A stretch of 64,000 nucleotides of DNA, from the NCBI RefSeq assembly GCF_009800925.1, contig NZ_WOYF01000007.1, positions 118,460 to 182,459 on the forward strand. The letters are read 5' to 3'. Of the stretch, positions 9,982 through 20,831 are shown one piece after another. Position 1 is the stretch's first letter, and every line of letters starts with the position of its first letter. A program made the translations under genes and the position numbers. The notes under the pieces were generated by a model. The model made no database searches, was not told the DNA's origin, and saw only the letters and a list, made by a program, of their open reading frames with translations. The stretch is from Budvicia diplopodorum. Lineage in GTDB: Bacteria; Pseudomonadota; Gammaproteobacteria; Enterobacterales; Enterobacteriaceae.

Positions 9982-10005
9982 CGCTATATTGTGGTTTATA
10001 TATCG
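9982..10005. promoter_or_regulatory. ModE-binding site upstream of modA
   Basis: Half-sites CGCTATAT and ATATATCG are separated by eight bases, giving a near-perfect inverted repeat of the ModE consensus type (CGNTATATA...). It lies about 50 bp upstream of modA, where E. coli modABC has its ModE operator. Molybdate-dependent repression is inferred. Confidence 0.75.
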
Positions 10006-10051
10006 AAAGCTTCCGCTATCACCGTTCAGTCGACCAACCAATGAGGTCATG

Positions 10052-10825
10052 ATGAAAAACAGATTAAAACTCACGGCTTTTATCGCATTATTTACCGCCA
10101 GCGTTTTTCACACGGCATCAGCCGCTGAAAAAATCACCGTATTTGCAGCGGCTTCACTCACCAATGCGCTACAGGAAATTTCAGCCGACTATCAGAAAAA
10201 AACCGGTAATGAAATTTTGACCTCTTTTGCTTCATCGTCAACGCTGGCCCGCCAGATTGAACAGGGCGCACCGGCCGATATTTTTATCTCGGCCGACCAG
10301 CAATGGATGGATTACGCGGTAGATAAAAAGGTGATAGAAGACAATACTCGCCTAACCCTACTGGGTAATGATTTAGCGTTAGTTGCTCCAGAAAACAGCG
10401 CGCTGAAAACGGTTACCATCGATAAAAAAACTGACTGGACATCGCTGCTTAACGGCGGGCGTTTAGCGGTTGGCGATCCTGATCACGTACCGGCCGGTAT
10501 CTATACCAAGCAGGCTTTACAATATTTAGGCAACTGGGACCAGTTGGAATCTAAAATGGCCCGTTCAAATAACGTTCGGGCCGCGCTGGCTCTGGTAGAA
10601 CGTGAAGAAGCACCGCTGGGTATTGTCTATGGTTCCGATGCGGTAGCCAGTAAAAAAGTGAAAGTCGTCGGCATTTTCCCGGCGGAGAGCCACCTGCCGG
10701 TAGAGTACCCGATCGCAACCGTTAAAGGCCACTTAACGCCGGCGGTAAAAGCCTTCTCTGCCTATCTTTCAACGCCGGAAGCTTCTGAAGTATTTAAACG
10801 CTATGGTTTTAGTCCACGGAAATAG
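10052..10825 (+). CDS. modA: Molybdate ABC transporter periplasmic binding protein
   Basis: Captures molybdate (and tungstate) in the periplasm and delivers it to ModBC. The 257-residue precursor has a Sec signal peptide (MKNRLKLTAFIALFTASVFH, then TASA before AEKITV) and the family blocks VFAAASLTNAL, SFASSSTLARQIEQGAPADIFISAD, GGRLAVGDPDHVPAGIY and LGIVYGSDAV. E. coli ModA is also 257 aa. Two ATGs are adjacent; GAGG lies five bases before 10052 and only two before 10049, so 10052 is chosen. It is the first gene of modABC, preceded by a ModE box. Confidence 0.96.
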   Translation: MKNRLKLTAFIALFTASVFHTASAAEKITVFAAASLTNALQEISADYQKKTGNEILTSFASSSTLARQIEQGAPADIFISADQQWMDYAVDKKVIEDNTRLTLLGNDLALVAPENSALKTVTIDKKTDWTSLLNGGRLAVGDPDHVPAGIYTKQALQYLGNWDQLESKMARSNNVRAALALVEREEAPLGIVYGSDAVASKKVKVVGIFPAESHLPVEYPIATVKGHLTPAVKAFSAYLSTPEASEVFKRYGFSPRK

Positions 10826-10827
10826 TG

Positions 10828-11514
10828 ATGTTATCTGAATACGAGCTACAGGCTCTACTGCTTAGCCTCAAAGTGGCCGGCGTTGCCGTAGCCTTCAGCC
10901 TGCCTCTGGGCATTTTTGTCGCATGGATCCTTGCCCGCTGCAGCTTTGCGGGTAAGGCCTTGGTCGACAGTATTATTCATCTTCCTCTGGTTCTCCCTCC
11001 GGTGGTTATTGGCTACCTGCTGTTAATCGGCATGGGAAAGCGCGGCGTTATCGGTGAGTGGCTTTATCAGTGGTTTGGCTTTAGCTTTACGTTTAGCTGG
11101 CGCGGAGCCGCGCTGGCATCGGCGGTGATTGCTTTCCCGCTGATGGTTAGAGCAATTCGGCTGGCTCTTGAAGCGGTGGATTTAAAGCTGGAACAGGCGG
11201 CCCGAACGCTAGGGGCTGGCTTTTGGCGCGTGCTGTTTACCGTGACGCTGCCGCTATCTTTTCCCGGCATTCTGGCGGGGGTGGTGCTGGCATTTGCCCG
11301 TTCGCTAGGGGAATTTGGCGCGACCATTACCTTTGTTTCCAATATTCCCGGCGAAACCCGCACCATTCCGCTAGCCATGTACACGCTGATTGAAACGCCC
11401 GGCGCAGAAGGCGACGCGGCCCGGCTGTGCGCTATTGCCATTTTACTCTCGCTGGTTTCTCTACTATTGTCCGAATGGCTGGCTCGCTGGAGCCGACGCA
11501 GGCTGGGTATCTGA
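10828..11514 (+). CDS. modB: Molybdate ABC transporter permease
   Basis: Inner-membrane channel of the molybdate importer. The 228-residue protein has about five to six hydrophobic helices and the cytoplasmic EAA-loop segment [29 protein letters not shown] that docks with ModC, followed by [23 protein letters not shown], all strongly conserved with E. coli ModB (229 aa). The modA stop and this start are separated by two bases (TAGTGATG). GTG at 10825 is a possible alternative start that would overlap the modA stop. Confidence 0.96.
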   Translation: MLSEYELQALLLSLKVAGVAVAFSLPLGIFVAWILARCSFAGKALVDSIIHLPLVLPPVVIGYLLLIGMGKRGVIGEWLYQWFGFSFTFSWRGAALASAVIAFPLMVRAIRLALEAVDLKLEQAARTLGAGFWRVLFTVTLPLSFPGILAGVVLAFARSLGEFGATITFVSNIPGETRTIPLAMYTLIETPGAEGDAARLCAIAILLSLVSLLLSEWLARWSRRRLGI

Positions 11515-12581
11515 TGCTAAAACTCAATTTCAAACAGCAACTGGGCGATCTTACATTAGATATTTCTACTGAGGTGCCGGGCCAGGGCATTACCGCTATT
11601 TTCGGCCTATCCGGCGCCGGTAAAACGTCGTTGATCAACGCAGTCAGCGGGCTAACTCGCCCCGACAGCGGCCACATTGTATTAAACGATCGGGTTCTGG
11701 TGGACTGCGCCCGGCGCTTTTATTTACCGCCGGAAAAACGCCGGATTGGCTACGTGTTCCAAGATGCCCGGCTGTTCCCGCATTACAGCACCAAGGGAAA
11801 CCTGCAGTACGGCATGCGTGACGGCATGAAAGGGCAGTTTGATGACATCGTCGAGCTGTTGGGCATCGGCCACCTATTGAAACGCTTCCCTTTAACCCTG
11901 TCCGGCGGAGAGAAGCAGCGCGTGGCTATTGGCCGGGCACTGTTAACCGGACCTGAACTGCTATTGATGGACGAACCTTTAGCCTCACTGGACGTTCCGC
12001 GTAAACGCGAGCTGATCCCTTATCTGGAACGTTTGGCCCGTGACGTGAACGTTCCGATTCTGTATGTCACTCACAGCATGGAAGAGATTTTGCGTTTGGC
12101 GGAGCAGGTGGTGGTACTGGATAGTGGCAAAGTGATCGCTGCGGGTGAGCTGGAGTCGGTATGGTCCAGCGACGCCATGGCACCTTGGCTTCAGCAGGAG
12201 GAGCAAAGCAGCGTGCTGAACGTTACGTTGCTTCATCACCACCAAGATTATCAAATGAGCGGGCTGGCGTTGGGCGAACACTGCCTGTGGGTCAATCAGG
12301 TAGACGGGGTGCCGGGGCAAACGTTACGTATTCGGATCCACGCCGCAGACGTCTCTTTGGTGCTGGAGCGGCCGCTACACAGCAGCATCCGTAACATTCT
12401 GCCGGCAGACGTGGTCGCGCTTCATGAGTGCAACGGGCGGGTAGACGTGAAGCTAGCGGTAGGGCCTCATTACCTCTGGGCCCGGATTACCCCATGGGCC
12501 AGAGACGATTTGAACATTCACCCGGGCCAGCAACTGTTTGCGCAAGTCAAAAGCGTATCAATGAGCCGGGAGAACTGGTAA
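11514..12581 (+). CDS. modC: Molybdate ABC transporter ATP-binding protein
   Basis: Powers molybdate import. The 355-residue protein has Walker [12 protein letters not shown]-loop FQDARLFPH, signature LSGGEKQR, Walker [13 protein letters not shown] and the switch His in YVTHSMEE, followed by a C-terminal TOBE/MOP domain that senses molybdate in relatives. E. coli ModC has 352 residues. The start at 11514 overlaps the modB stop as TGATG, so the two are translationally coupled. A longer in-frame ORF from 11427 lies inside modB and is not used. Confidence 0.96.
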   Translation: MLKLNFKQQLGDLTLDISTEVPGQGITAIFGLSGAGKTSLINAVSGLTRPDSGHIVLNDRVLVDCARRFYLPPEKRRIGYVFQDARLFPHYSTKGNLQYGMRDGMKGQFDDIVELLGIGHLLKRFPLTLSGGEKQRVAIGRALLTGPELLLMDEPLASLDVPRKRELIPYLERLARDVNVPILYVTHSMEEILRLAEQVVVLDSGKVIAAGELESVWSSDAMAPWLQQEEQSSVLNVTLLHHHQDYQMSGLALGEHCLWVNQVDGVPGQTLRIRIHAADVSLVLERPLHSSIRNILPADVVALHECNGRVDVKLAVGPHYLWARITPWARDDLNIHPGQQLFAQVKSVSMSRENW

Positions 12582-12654
12582 TCCGCTATCTCACCGCCAC
12601 CGACGCTATTTTGTTGGTCGACGCGGTGAGTGGCATGACGGTGTCACAAGTGAA

Positions 12655-13473
12655 TTAAAGCACGTACTCTCGAATGACGTTAGCAATGCTTGGTACATCG
12701 TTATCGGTCGTCACCATATTGGCCGCGTTTTTTACTTCATCGGTGCTATTACCCATCGCAACGCCCATTCCCGCCTGTTCCAGCATGCTAACGTCGTTGA
12801 GGTTATCGCCGAAGGCAATCACGTTGTCCATGGTTAAATTCTGAGATTCAACCCACAGGCGCAGGCGATTTCCCTTGCTGTTACCGCGCTGGGCCAGATC
12901 GATTTGGTTATGCCATGAACGCTCACAGGAAAGCCCCAGCTCTTGCTCAACCAATGAACTGAAGTGGTTGAGAGCATCGGTATCATCACTTGACGTCGCA
13001 AACTTCCAGACGTTGTCTGCGCGGTTAATTGCGGTTTCAAACTTGTCTACCTTCAGCATATTCGGACGCTGGTTCTCGGGTAAACGGGCCGACCAGTCAA
13101 ACCAACGGGTAATACTGTCATCCTGATGTTCAAACGTCATCGCATTATCAATGTACATCAGGCTTTGTATTGGATGGTCGCGTAGTAGCTCCGCCACACG
13201 AATAGCCTGCGATTTAGTTAGCGGATTGCCTGACAGCACCTGCTTTTGCTGATAATCGTAGGTATAGGTTCCGTTACAACAAATTGCCGGCGTATCGAGC
13301 CGTAATGCCTGATAAAAAGGATGGATCGCCACGTGATGACGGCCGGTAACGATAATAACCTGAATGCCTTTCTGGCGGGCCTGAGAGAGAACGTCTAACG
13401 ATTCTGGCAGAATTTGCTTCTGGGGATTGAGTAAGGTTCCGTCCAGATCGAGCGCAATAGTATGATATTTCAT
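12655..13473 (-). CDS. ybhA: HAD-superfamily phosphatase YbhA (pyridoxal phosphate phosphatase)
   Basis: A cytosolic Cof-type HAD phosphatase; the E. coli orthologue dephosphorylates pyridoxal 5'-phosphate and some sugar phosphates. The 272-residue protein has HAD motif I ALDLDGTLL (nucleophile and acid Asp), motif II IVTGR, the type II cap region, the motif III Lys in NSKGNRL and motif IV FGDNLNDVSMLE. ICCNGTY.YDY and HHVAIHPFYQAL are shared almost exactly with E. coli YbhA. ATG codons further upstream (13488, 13563) are in frame but add non-conserved sequence. It is convergent with modC. Confidence 0.93.
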   Translation of the reverse strand: MKYHTIALDLDGTLLNPQKQILPESLDVLSQARQKGIQVIIVTGRHHVAIHPFYQALRLDTPAICCNGTYTYDYQQKQVLSGNPLTKSQAIRVAELLRDHPIQSLMYIDNAMTFEHQDDSITRWFDWSARLPENQRPNMLKVDKFETAINRADNVWKFATSSDDTDALNHFSSLVEQELGLSCERSWHNQIDLAQRGNSKGNRLRLWVESQNLTMDNVIAFGDNLNDVSMLEQAGMGVAMGNSTDEVKNAANMVTTDNDVPSIANVIREYVL

Positions 13474-14258
13474 ATCGGCTGATTTCATCTGTTTATTGGG
13501 TGATGACAGGAGAGAGTCGTTGTCGGAATGCGCAATTCGAGCATAAAACCGGCGTTTGATCAAAGGTTAATTCGGCCGACGGCGCTGAAAATAAATATAT
13601 TCCAAGTAACCATTCTGTAACAAAGCAAAGATAGGCTAATTTTAAGAAACGCGTTGCTGATAAGAGAGCGATCGGGTGAAACTGCCGATACCAGCGGTAA
13701 CCGACGGGCAACAGGCCAATACCCCTAGCTATTGAGTGGTTTTGGGTAATATTTAACGGATGGCTTAAATTAAAAATATGGTCATCGGACTACTGCTTTT
13801 TTTAGACATTTTTAAGCATAAATCGCTAGTAAATATGTGTAAAAAAAATTTAAAAAAGTGTCAGTGAAATGCCTTTTTAAAAAATGCGATGGTTCGCAAT
13901 GTAGCAGTATTAGTAGGAAATTTTCACTTATCCACCATTCCTGTGGATAACCTTGTGCATTAACGTTAGAAAAGTAGTTTAGGGCTAGAGCCTATGCGGC
14001 CTATTGGAATTTTGTCCGTATTGTCGTCGTTCTTTTAAATACATTAATTATCATTGCGTTAACTAAAATCAAGAGATCTCAATTTGTCTCTTTTCTCTTC
14101 GGGATTTGTGACTGATTCAATGAGTTGTATCCCATAATGTCAATCAACTTCTGGGGATAAATTACACTTTTGCAACTTGACTTTACTCAAAATATAGAAC
14201 TTCTAATAAGGCCAATAATGTTGTTTTAGAATTAGCCAGTTAGCTTATTTTTGTTTTT
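13474..14258. other. Long non-coding interval upstream of uvrB
   Basis: About 785 bp between ybhA and the uvrB LexA box. In E. coli the bio cluster lies in this neighbourhood; no bio genes are present here. I see no convincing ORF. The recognisable elements are the paired DnaA boxes at 13928-13950 and a further TTATCCCCA-like 9-mer (reverse strand) near 14150. Confidence 0.6.
13928..13950. promoter_or_regulatory. Inverted pair of DnaA boxes
   Basis: TTATCCACC at 13928-13936 and, on the opposite strand, the perfect DnaA box TTATCCACA at 13942-13950 face each other across five bases, about 450 bp upstream of uvrB. DnaA sites upstream of uvrB have been described in E. coli, so this may be a conserved control element. 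Confidence 0.5.
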
Positions 14259-14278
14259 CACTGGATTAATATACAGTA
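14259..14278 (+). promoter_or_regulatory. LexA (SOS) box of uvrB
   Basis: CACTGGATTAATATACAGTA has the invariant CTG-N10-CAG core with an AT-rich centre, about 120 bp before the uvrB start. E. coli uvrB is LexA-regulated through a comparable box, so SOS induction is expected. Confidence 0.8.
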
Positions 14279-14398
14279 TACTAAAGATGGCAAAAAGACG
14301 ACAAGATTTACATAATAGATCTGTGGTCCTTTTTGCTAACGCTGATCGTCGTTATTTCATTTCCGGCATCCGATTTTTTAATCCAGATAGAGCTTACA

Positions 14399-16420
<2,022 letters not shown>

Positions 16421-16438
16421 CCCTATGACGGTCGCCAG

Positions 16439-16465
16439 CATCTAAGGGCCGAACGCCCTTAGATG
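16439..16465. terminator. Hairpin between convergent uvrB and the 16476 gene
   Basis: A perfect 11-bp stem (CATCTAAGGGC, loop, GCCCTTAGATG) lies between the two stop codons. No T tract follows on either strand, so it could be a bidirectional terminator of weak type or a transcript-end stabiliser. Confidence 0.5.
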
Positions 16466-16475
16466 TGGCTATTAC

Positions 16476-19163
16476 CTACCTGAATCGCCTTACTCCGCCA
16501 ACGTGGCCCTGAAATCCATGGCTGTAGTTACCTCGGTCAAAGTTACCTCGGTTCACGTTACCCCGATTGACATTCTGCTGCCCTTGGAACCGGTCACCAT
16601 TGCTCTGGATCCGCTGCCCGGCACCGTTCTGGCCTAGCCGCTGACCTGACTGGCGGTTTTGCTGAACGTTAGGATGATTTTGTTGAAACTGTTGGTGGTT
16701 CTGGCCCGTACGGCTTATGAGCTGCTGAGCCTGATTGCTATCTGCCGCCGGATGGCTGCGCTGTGCGGTGCGTTCATCACCGCGGCTGCGGGCTAGCCTG
16801 TCGGTGGTCACGCCTGAATCAGCCGAAGGCCGTACTGATTTAAACTGACCGTCAGGCTGAGCCTGCTGCCAGCCTTGGCCTCGTTGATAGCGGTAAATCT
16901 GACCGTCTTTTCCCGCATAAACGCCACCGTTGGTATTCACCACGCCGCCGTGGGTGACCTGCCCGGTGCTGGCATCATAGTGGACATAGCCTGAGCCGTG
17001 GACATCGCCTCCGGCACCCCGGCTGTTAAATGAACCGGCCGCCGTCGCCCCTTGGTCAGTTCGCCCGGCCGCGTGTACGCTGTTGGTGACGCGCCCGGTG
17101 CGGGTATTCACCGTGGTTCTACTGCCACCGGCAACCGCATTGCCGTTATTACGGTTAACCGCGGCACCACCGCGTTCTGCAACGGCCCTGCCGGTTTCTG
17201 GGTTATAGCGAACGTCGCCCGCCGCACCGCGGGTGACGCCGGTGTAGTCGTTGGTATTTCTGGCCGCATAGCCAAATCCGTGAGTACCGGTGGCCTGATT
17301 ATAGAAGTTACCGCGCATGCTGGTGCCATAGTTGCCGGTCCATGAGTTAGACCAACTGACTCTGGTTCCCTGAGCCACGGTGTTTCCCCAACGCCCGTAA
17401 GCATTGCTGACCGCCACCGACGGGCCGCCGTACCACGAATGGTGGTCGTCCCAGTCATCGTGGTCATACCATGGCCCCCAGTACGGGCCATACCAGGCTG
17501 AAGCCCATGCGGCACCGGCGATAAATCCAAAGGTCCAGCCCACGTAAGGATCGTAGCCAAAGGCGGCGTTATAGCCATAGGTCGCCGGATAGCCGTACCA
17601 GACGGTGCCAACCCATGGCGTATAGGCATAACCGGTGCCATAAACCACAACGCCATTAGTCACCACCGTGCCGTAATAGCCGGGCGTATAGCCAACGTAA
17701 ACCACCGTATCGGTATGGCTGTAAACGTGAACATAGGTTACGTAATGCACCGGCGAACTGGCCGGAATGGTATAAATAATAGAAGGAACCGACAGCGCAA
17801 CCGACCATGGTCCATTCGGCGCTGTAGCGGTAAACCATACGCCGTTTTGCACCGCGAAATACAGCACCGGGCTTAGCTGAATCACCGGTAACGGCGTATT
17901 CACCGCGTAAGACATTGACGTGCCATCGATGGGCGCGAATTTTGCCGCGCCGCCGTCATAGGCCACTTGGAGCTTGGCATGACTGATATTCACGCTGGCA
18001 GTTTGTGGAATGGCGTTGGCGATCAACGACTCTCTGGCCTCCGGTGTGCCGGGAATCGAGGCTAAAACCGGGCTTTTTTCATGCACAGGCGGTATTTTGG
18101 CAAAGTCCGCCGGTAGCTTGTCGCCGGGCACGTAAGCCCACGGGCCTTTGGTGGAGGAGGCGGTAAACCAACGGCCGGATAACAGCACATACCACGCGTT
18201 ATCCGCCGAGGCATCAATAAACACGTCGCTGGTGGTATTAGTGATATAGGCCAAACCGGTGTTTTCAATCGGCGCAAACTCGGGCTCGCCCTGAACGGTA
18301 ATCAGCTCTGCCGCTCCGGTTGAGCTATAGATAGTTGGATACCGACCGTCCGCCAGCATTTTTTTCATCTCATCGCTGGGCTTATCCATCACGTCGACCG
18401 CTTTGGCTTTTATCGCCGATTCCCTTGCCTGATTCAATTCCGGGGAGACGGTTTTAACCCCGGCCCATGGGCCATTTAGCCCCGGCGCTTTCATCCAGTG
18501 GCCGGCAAAGTTCAGGTACCAGCTATTGTCTTCAACCAGCAATAATGAGCGGGTATTAATCACTCGGGATACGCCTTTCACCTCGGTAGGCTTAATCACC
18601 GGCTCACCGTCGACCAACACCAACAGCGCCGGGCTGAAGGTAAACAGAATTTGTGGTGGCTTATTGTCAACGCTGATGCCGGTCTGAATGCCTTCCGCCT
18701 GCTTAATGGCCAGCGCGGCCTCTAGCTGATCGAGGTTAGTGACTAAACTATGCGCCGGAAGGGCCTTGCGGATCAGCGCCAGATAGGCATCCTGACTGGC
18801 CGCTTCGGTTGGGAAGCTGACCTTATCAATAGTGATATTATCGAGCTGAGCGGTACGGCCAACGGTATCGATACTGGTCCGGGCGGAGAACCAGACCACG
18901 CCATAGGCCAGCTTGTCTTTTGCCTTGCTTTTTCCAGTGGCGGCAGCGCCTTGTTTAACCGAAACGGCTAACCGGCCTTTGAGAATATTGCCTTCCAGGC
19001 TGTCTAACTGTGGCTGATAAAACGTCAGGGAAGTGCCATCAATGGTGTAATTATGGGGCCAAGGACCGTTGGGCGTCGTTTTGTCGGCGGTGGCGGCGCT
19101 TGCCGACAGTACCGCACAGCTCAACAGCAATGCGGACAGCAGGGCGGTGATTCTTCTGTACAT
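16476..19163 (-). CDS. Large secreted Tyr/Trp/Gly-rich protein with GPW repeats
   Basis: The 895-residue protein begins with a clear Sec signal peptide (MYRRITALLSALLLSCAVLS, Ala-rich cleavage region ending ASA) and has no other obvious membrane anchor. The N-terminal half contains several modules ending in GPW preceded by a WY/WF strand, for example SWYLNFAGHWMKAPGLNGPW, AWYVLLSGRWFTASSTKGPW and GVWFTATAPNGPW. A central stretch of about 100 residues is extremely rich in Tyr, Trp and Gly and ends in Asp/His runs (YDHDDWDDHHSWYGG). The C-terminal 300 residues are Gly/Asn/Gln/Arg low complexity ending VRRFR. Similar proteins are sometimes labelled carbohydrate-binding, but I cannot assign a function. 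It is convergent with uvrB and marks the left side of the accessory block. Confidence 0.85.
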   Translation of the reverse strand: MYRRITALLSALLLSCAVLSASAATADKTTPNGPWPHNYTIDGTSLTFYQPQLDSLEGNILKGRLAVSVKQGAAATGKSKAKDKLAYGVVWFSARTSIDTVGRTAQLDNITIDKVSFPTEAASQDAYLALIRKALPAHSLVTNLDQLEAALAIKQAEGIQTGISVDNKPPQILFTFSPALLVLVDGEPVIKPTEVKGVSRVINTRSLLLVEDNSWYLNFAGHWMKAPGLNGPWAGVKTVSPELNQARESAIKAKAVDVMDKPSDEMKKMLADGRYPTIYSSTGAAELITVQGEPEFAPIENTGLAYITNTTSDVFIDASADNAWYVLLSGRWFTASSTKGPWAYVPGDKLPADFAKIPPVHEKSPVLASIPGTPEARESLIANAIPQTASVNISHAKLQVAYDGGAAKFAPIDGTSMSYAVNTPLPVIQLSPVLYFAVQNGVWFTATAPNGPWSVALSVPSIIYTIPASSPVHYVTYVHVYSHTDTVVYVGYTPGYYGTVVTNGVVVYGTGYAYTPWVGTVWYGYPATYGYNAAFGYDPYVGWTFGFIAGAAWASAWYGPYWGPWYDHDDWDDHHSWYGGPSVAVSNAYGRWGNTVAQGTRVSWSNSWTGNYGTSMRGNFYNQATGTHGFGYAARNTNDYTGVTRGAAGDVRYNPETGRAVAERGGAAVNRNNGNAVAGGSRTTVNTRTGRVTNSVHAAGRTDQGATAAGSFNSRGAGGDVHGSGYVHYDASTGQVTHGGVVNTNGGVYAGKDGQIYRYQRGQGWQQAQPDGQFKSVRPSADSGVTTDRLARSRGDERTAQRSHPAADSNQAQQLISRTGQNHQQFQQNHPNVQQNRQSGQRLGQNGAGQRIQSNGDRFQGQQNVNRGNVNRGNFDRGNYSHGFQGHVGGVRRFR

Positions 19164-19481
19164 GATAAAGCCTCTCTCGGATCCCGATCTAACGGTCTGT
19201 GGGGCTGATAGTTGCTGTCCATATCGCCATAAAGCGTGCGGATCGGCGGCCTGAATGACGCATGCAGGTTGAAATAACCTTTATATTCAAGCATAAGACG
19301 ACTTATCTCTCTTCGCCAACTCCGCGCAATGATATTCTTTCGGTTTATGCTAACGCTTTGGCCAAATCAGCTTTATTACTCTCTATGGCTCACTATTACT
19401 CCTTCCGTTGAATCGTTTTTTTACCTTAAGTGGCATGCTTGGTATACTCGGCTTTCTTCAACTCAGCGGGCAACGGCACTT

Positions 19482-19796
19482 ATGGACCAGCAAACAAACG
19501 ATCCCCTCCACGGCGTCACTCTAGAACGTTTATTAACCATTCTGGTTGATAAACACGGTTGGGAGAAGCTGGCCGGTGAAGTGAACATCAACTGTTTTAA
19601 ATCCGACCCCAGCGTTAAGTCGAGTTTAAAATTCCTGCGCCGAACGCCGTGGGCCCGAAAGCAGGTAGAAGAGCTGTATATCCGCGACCTTCAGGACGCG
19701 TTGGAAAAGCCAAAAAAATCAGACAAACCTCAACGGTTAGAAAAATCAGAAAAAAGCGATGACGCCAATGGGCCATGGGGGAAGTGGGCGAAGTAG
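19482..19796 (+). CDS. VF530-family (DUF2132) small DNA-binding-like protein
   Basis: A 104-residue protein whose first 68 residues match the VF530 family: [24 protein letters not shown], followed by [32 protein letters not shown]. The C-terminal 35 residues are Lys/Asp/Ser-rich and probably disordered. The family has a small helical fold with suggested DNA-binding character; its cellular role is unknown. The open frame begins at 19329, but only residues after ATG 19482 are conserved. The ribosome-binding site is weak. It lies 69 bp upstream of cas1 on the same strand, so it may share a promoter region, though it is not a known Cas gene. Confidence 0.85.
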   Translation: MDQQTNDPLHGVTLERLLTILVDKHGWEKLAGEVNINCFKSDPSVKSSLKFLRRTPWARKQVEELYIRDLQDALEKPKKSDKPQRLEKSEKSDDANGPWGKWAK

Positions 19797-19865
19797 CGTA
19801 TGGATGATCGGCTAGCGCTTATATCGTGGTATTTTTTTGATTATTCAGGTATTGAGGCATAGATA

Positions 19866-20831
19866 ATGGATGATTTTGCACCGTCAGATCTTAAAAGTAT
19901 TTTGCATTCAAAACGCGCCAATCTTTATTATCTTGAACACTGCCGGGTGTTAGTTAACGGCGGTCGGGTTGAGTATGTCACCGACGCCGGAAAAGAGTCG
20001 CTTTACTGGAATATCCCGATCGCAAATACCACCTCTATTTTACTGGGAACGGGAACCTCAATTACTCAGGCCGCCGTGCGGGAACTGGCCAAAGCCGGCG
20101 TGTTGATCGGTTTTTGCGGCGGAGGCGGAACGCCACTGTTTTCTGCCAATGAAGTGGACTGCGACGTGGCATGGTTTTCGCCACAGAGTGAATACCGGCC
20201 AACCGAGTATTTACGTCAGTGGATGAGCTTTTGGTTTAACGATGAAAAGCGGCTGGCGGCGGCTAAATTATTGCAACAGGCTCGTTTAACCCTGATTGGA
20301 CTGTGCTGGCCCAAACATGCCGATTTCGATATTGATGGCAACTGGCTGACGACATTACTCAAAAAGTACAGCGATGAGATCGCGCTGGCGCCGGACATCA
20401 CTCACTTACTGACTCAGGAAGCCCGTTTGACCAAGGCACTGTATGCCTTAGCGGTAAAAGCGGTTAACTACGGTGATTTTACCCGCACCAAAGGCGGCGG
20501 AGGCGATGGTGCCAATCGTTTTCTCGATCACGGTAACTATTTAGCCTACGGTTTGGGCGCTACGGCCACTTGGGTATTGGGTTTACCGCACGGCGTTGCG
20601 CTATTGCATGGTAAAACCCGACGCGGTGGTCTGGTTTTTGATGCCGCTGACTTAGTCAAAGACGCGCTGATTTTACCGCAGGCTTTTATCTCATCAACGG
20701 CTGGACACACGGAACAACAGTTCCGACAGGCTTGCATTCAGACATTGACCAGCCATAGCGCGCTGGATTTCATGATTGACAATCTAAAGCTGATTGCCGA
20801 AACCATGGACTGTTCAGAGCGTCAGCCATGA
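19866..20831 (+). CDS. cas1: Type I-F CRISPR integrase Cas1
   Basis: Metal-dependent integrase that, with Cas2, inserts new spacers at the leader end of the array. The 321-residue protein aligns along its length with Pseudomonas aeruginosa I-F Cas1: the N-terminal beta domain SILHSKRANLYYLEHCRVLVNGGRVEYVT, then GFCGGGGTPLFSANEVD, the RFLDHGNYLAYGLGATATWVLGLPHGVALLHGKTRRGGLVFD block with catalytic His, and DLVKDALILPQAF with catalytic Asp. The subtype follows from this sequence and from fusion of its partner cas2 to cas3. It overlaps cas2-3 by four bases (ATGA). Confidence 0.97.
   Translation: MDDFAPSDLKSILHSKRANLYYLEHCRVLVNGGRVEYVTDAGKESLYWNIPIANTTSILLGTGTSITQAAVRELAKAGVLIGFCGGGGTPLFSANEVDCDVAWFSPQSEYRPTEYLRQWMSFWFNDEKRLAAAKLLQQARLTLIGLCWPKHADFDIDGNWLTTLLKKYSDEIALAPDITHLLTQEARLTKALYALAVKAVNYGDFTRTKGGGGDGANRFLDHGNYLAYGLGATATWVLGLPHGVALLHGKTRRGGLVFDAADLVKDALILPQAFISSTAGHTEQQFRQACIQTLTSHSALDFMIDNLKLIAETMDCSERQP

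Noticed and set aside
11427..11513. N-terminally extended ModC starting inside modB
   Set aside because: The extra 29 codons are modB coding sequence in another frame; the TGATG junction at 11512-11516 gives the family start.
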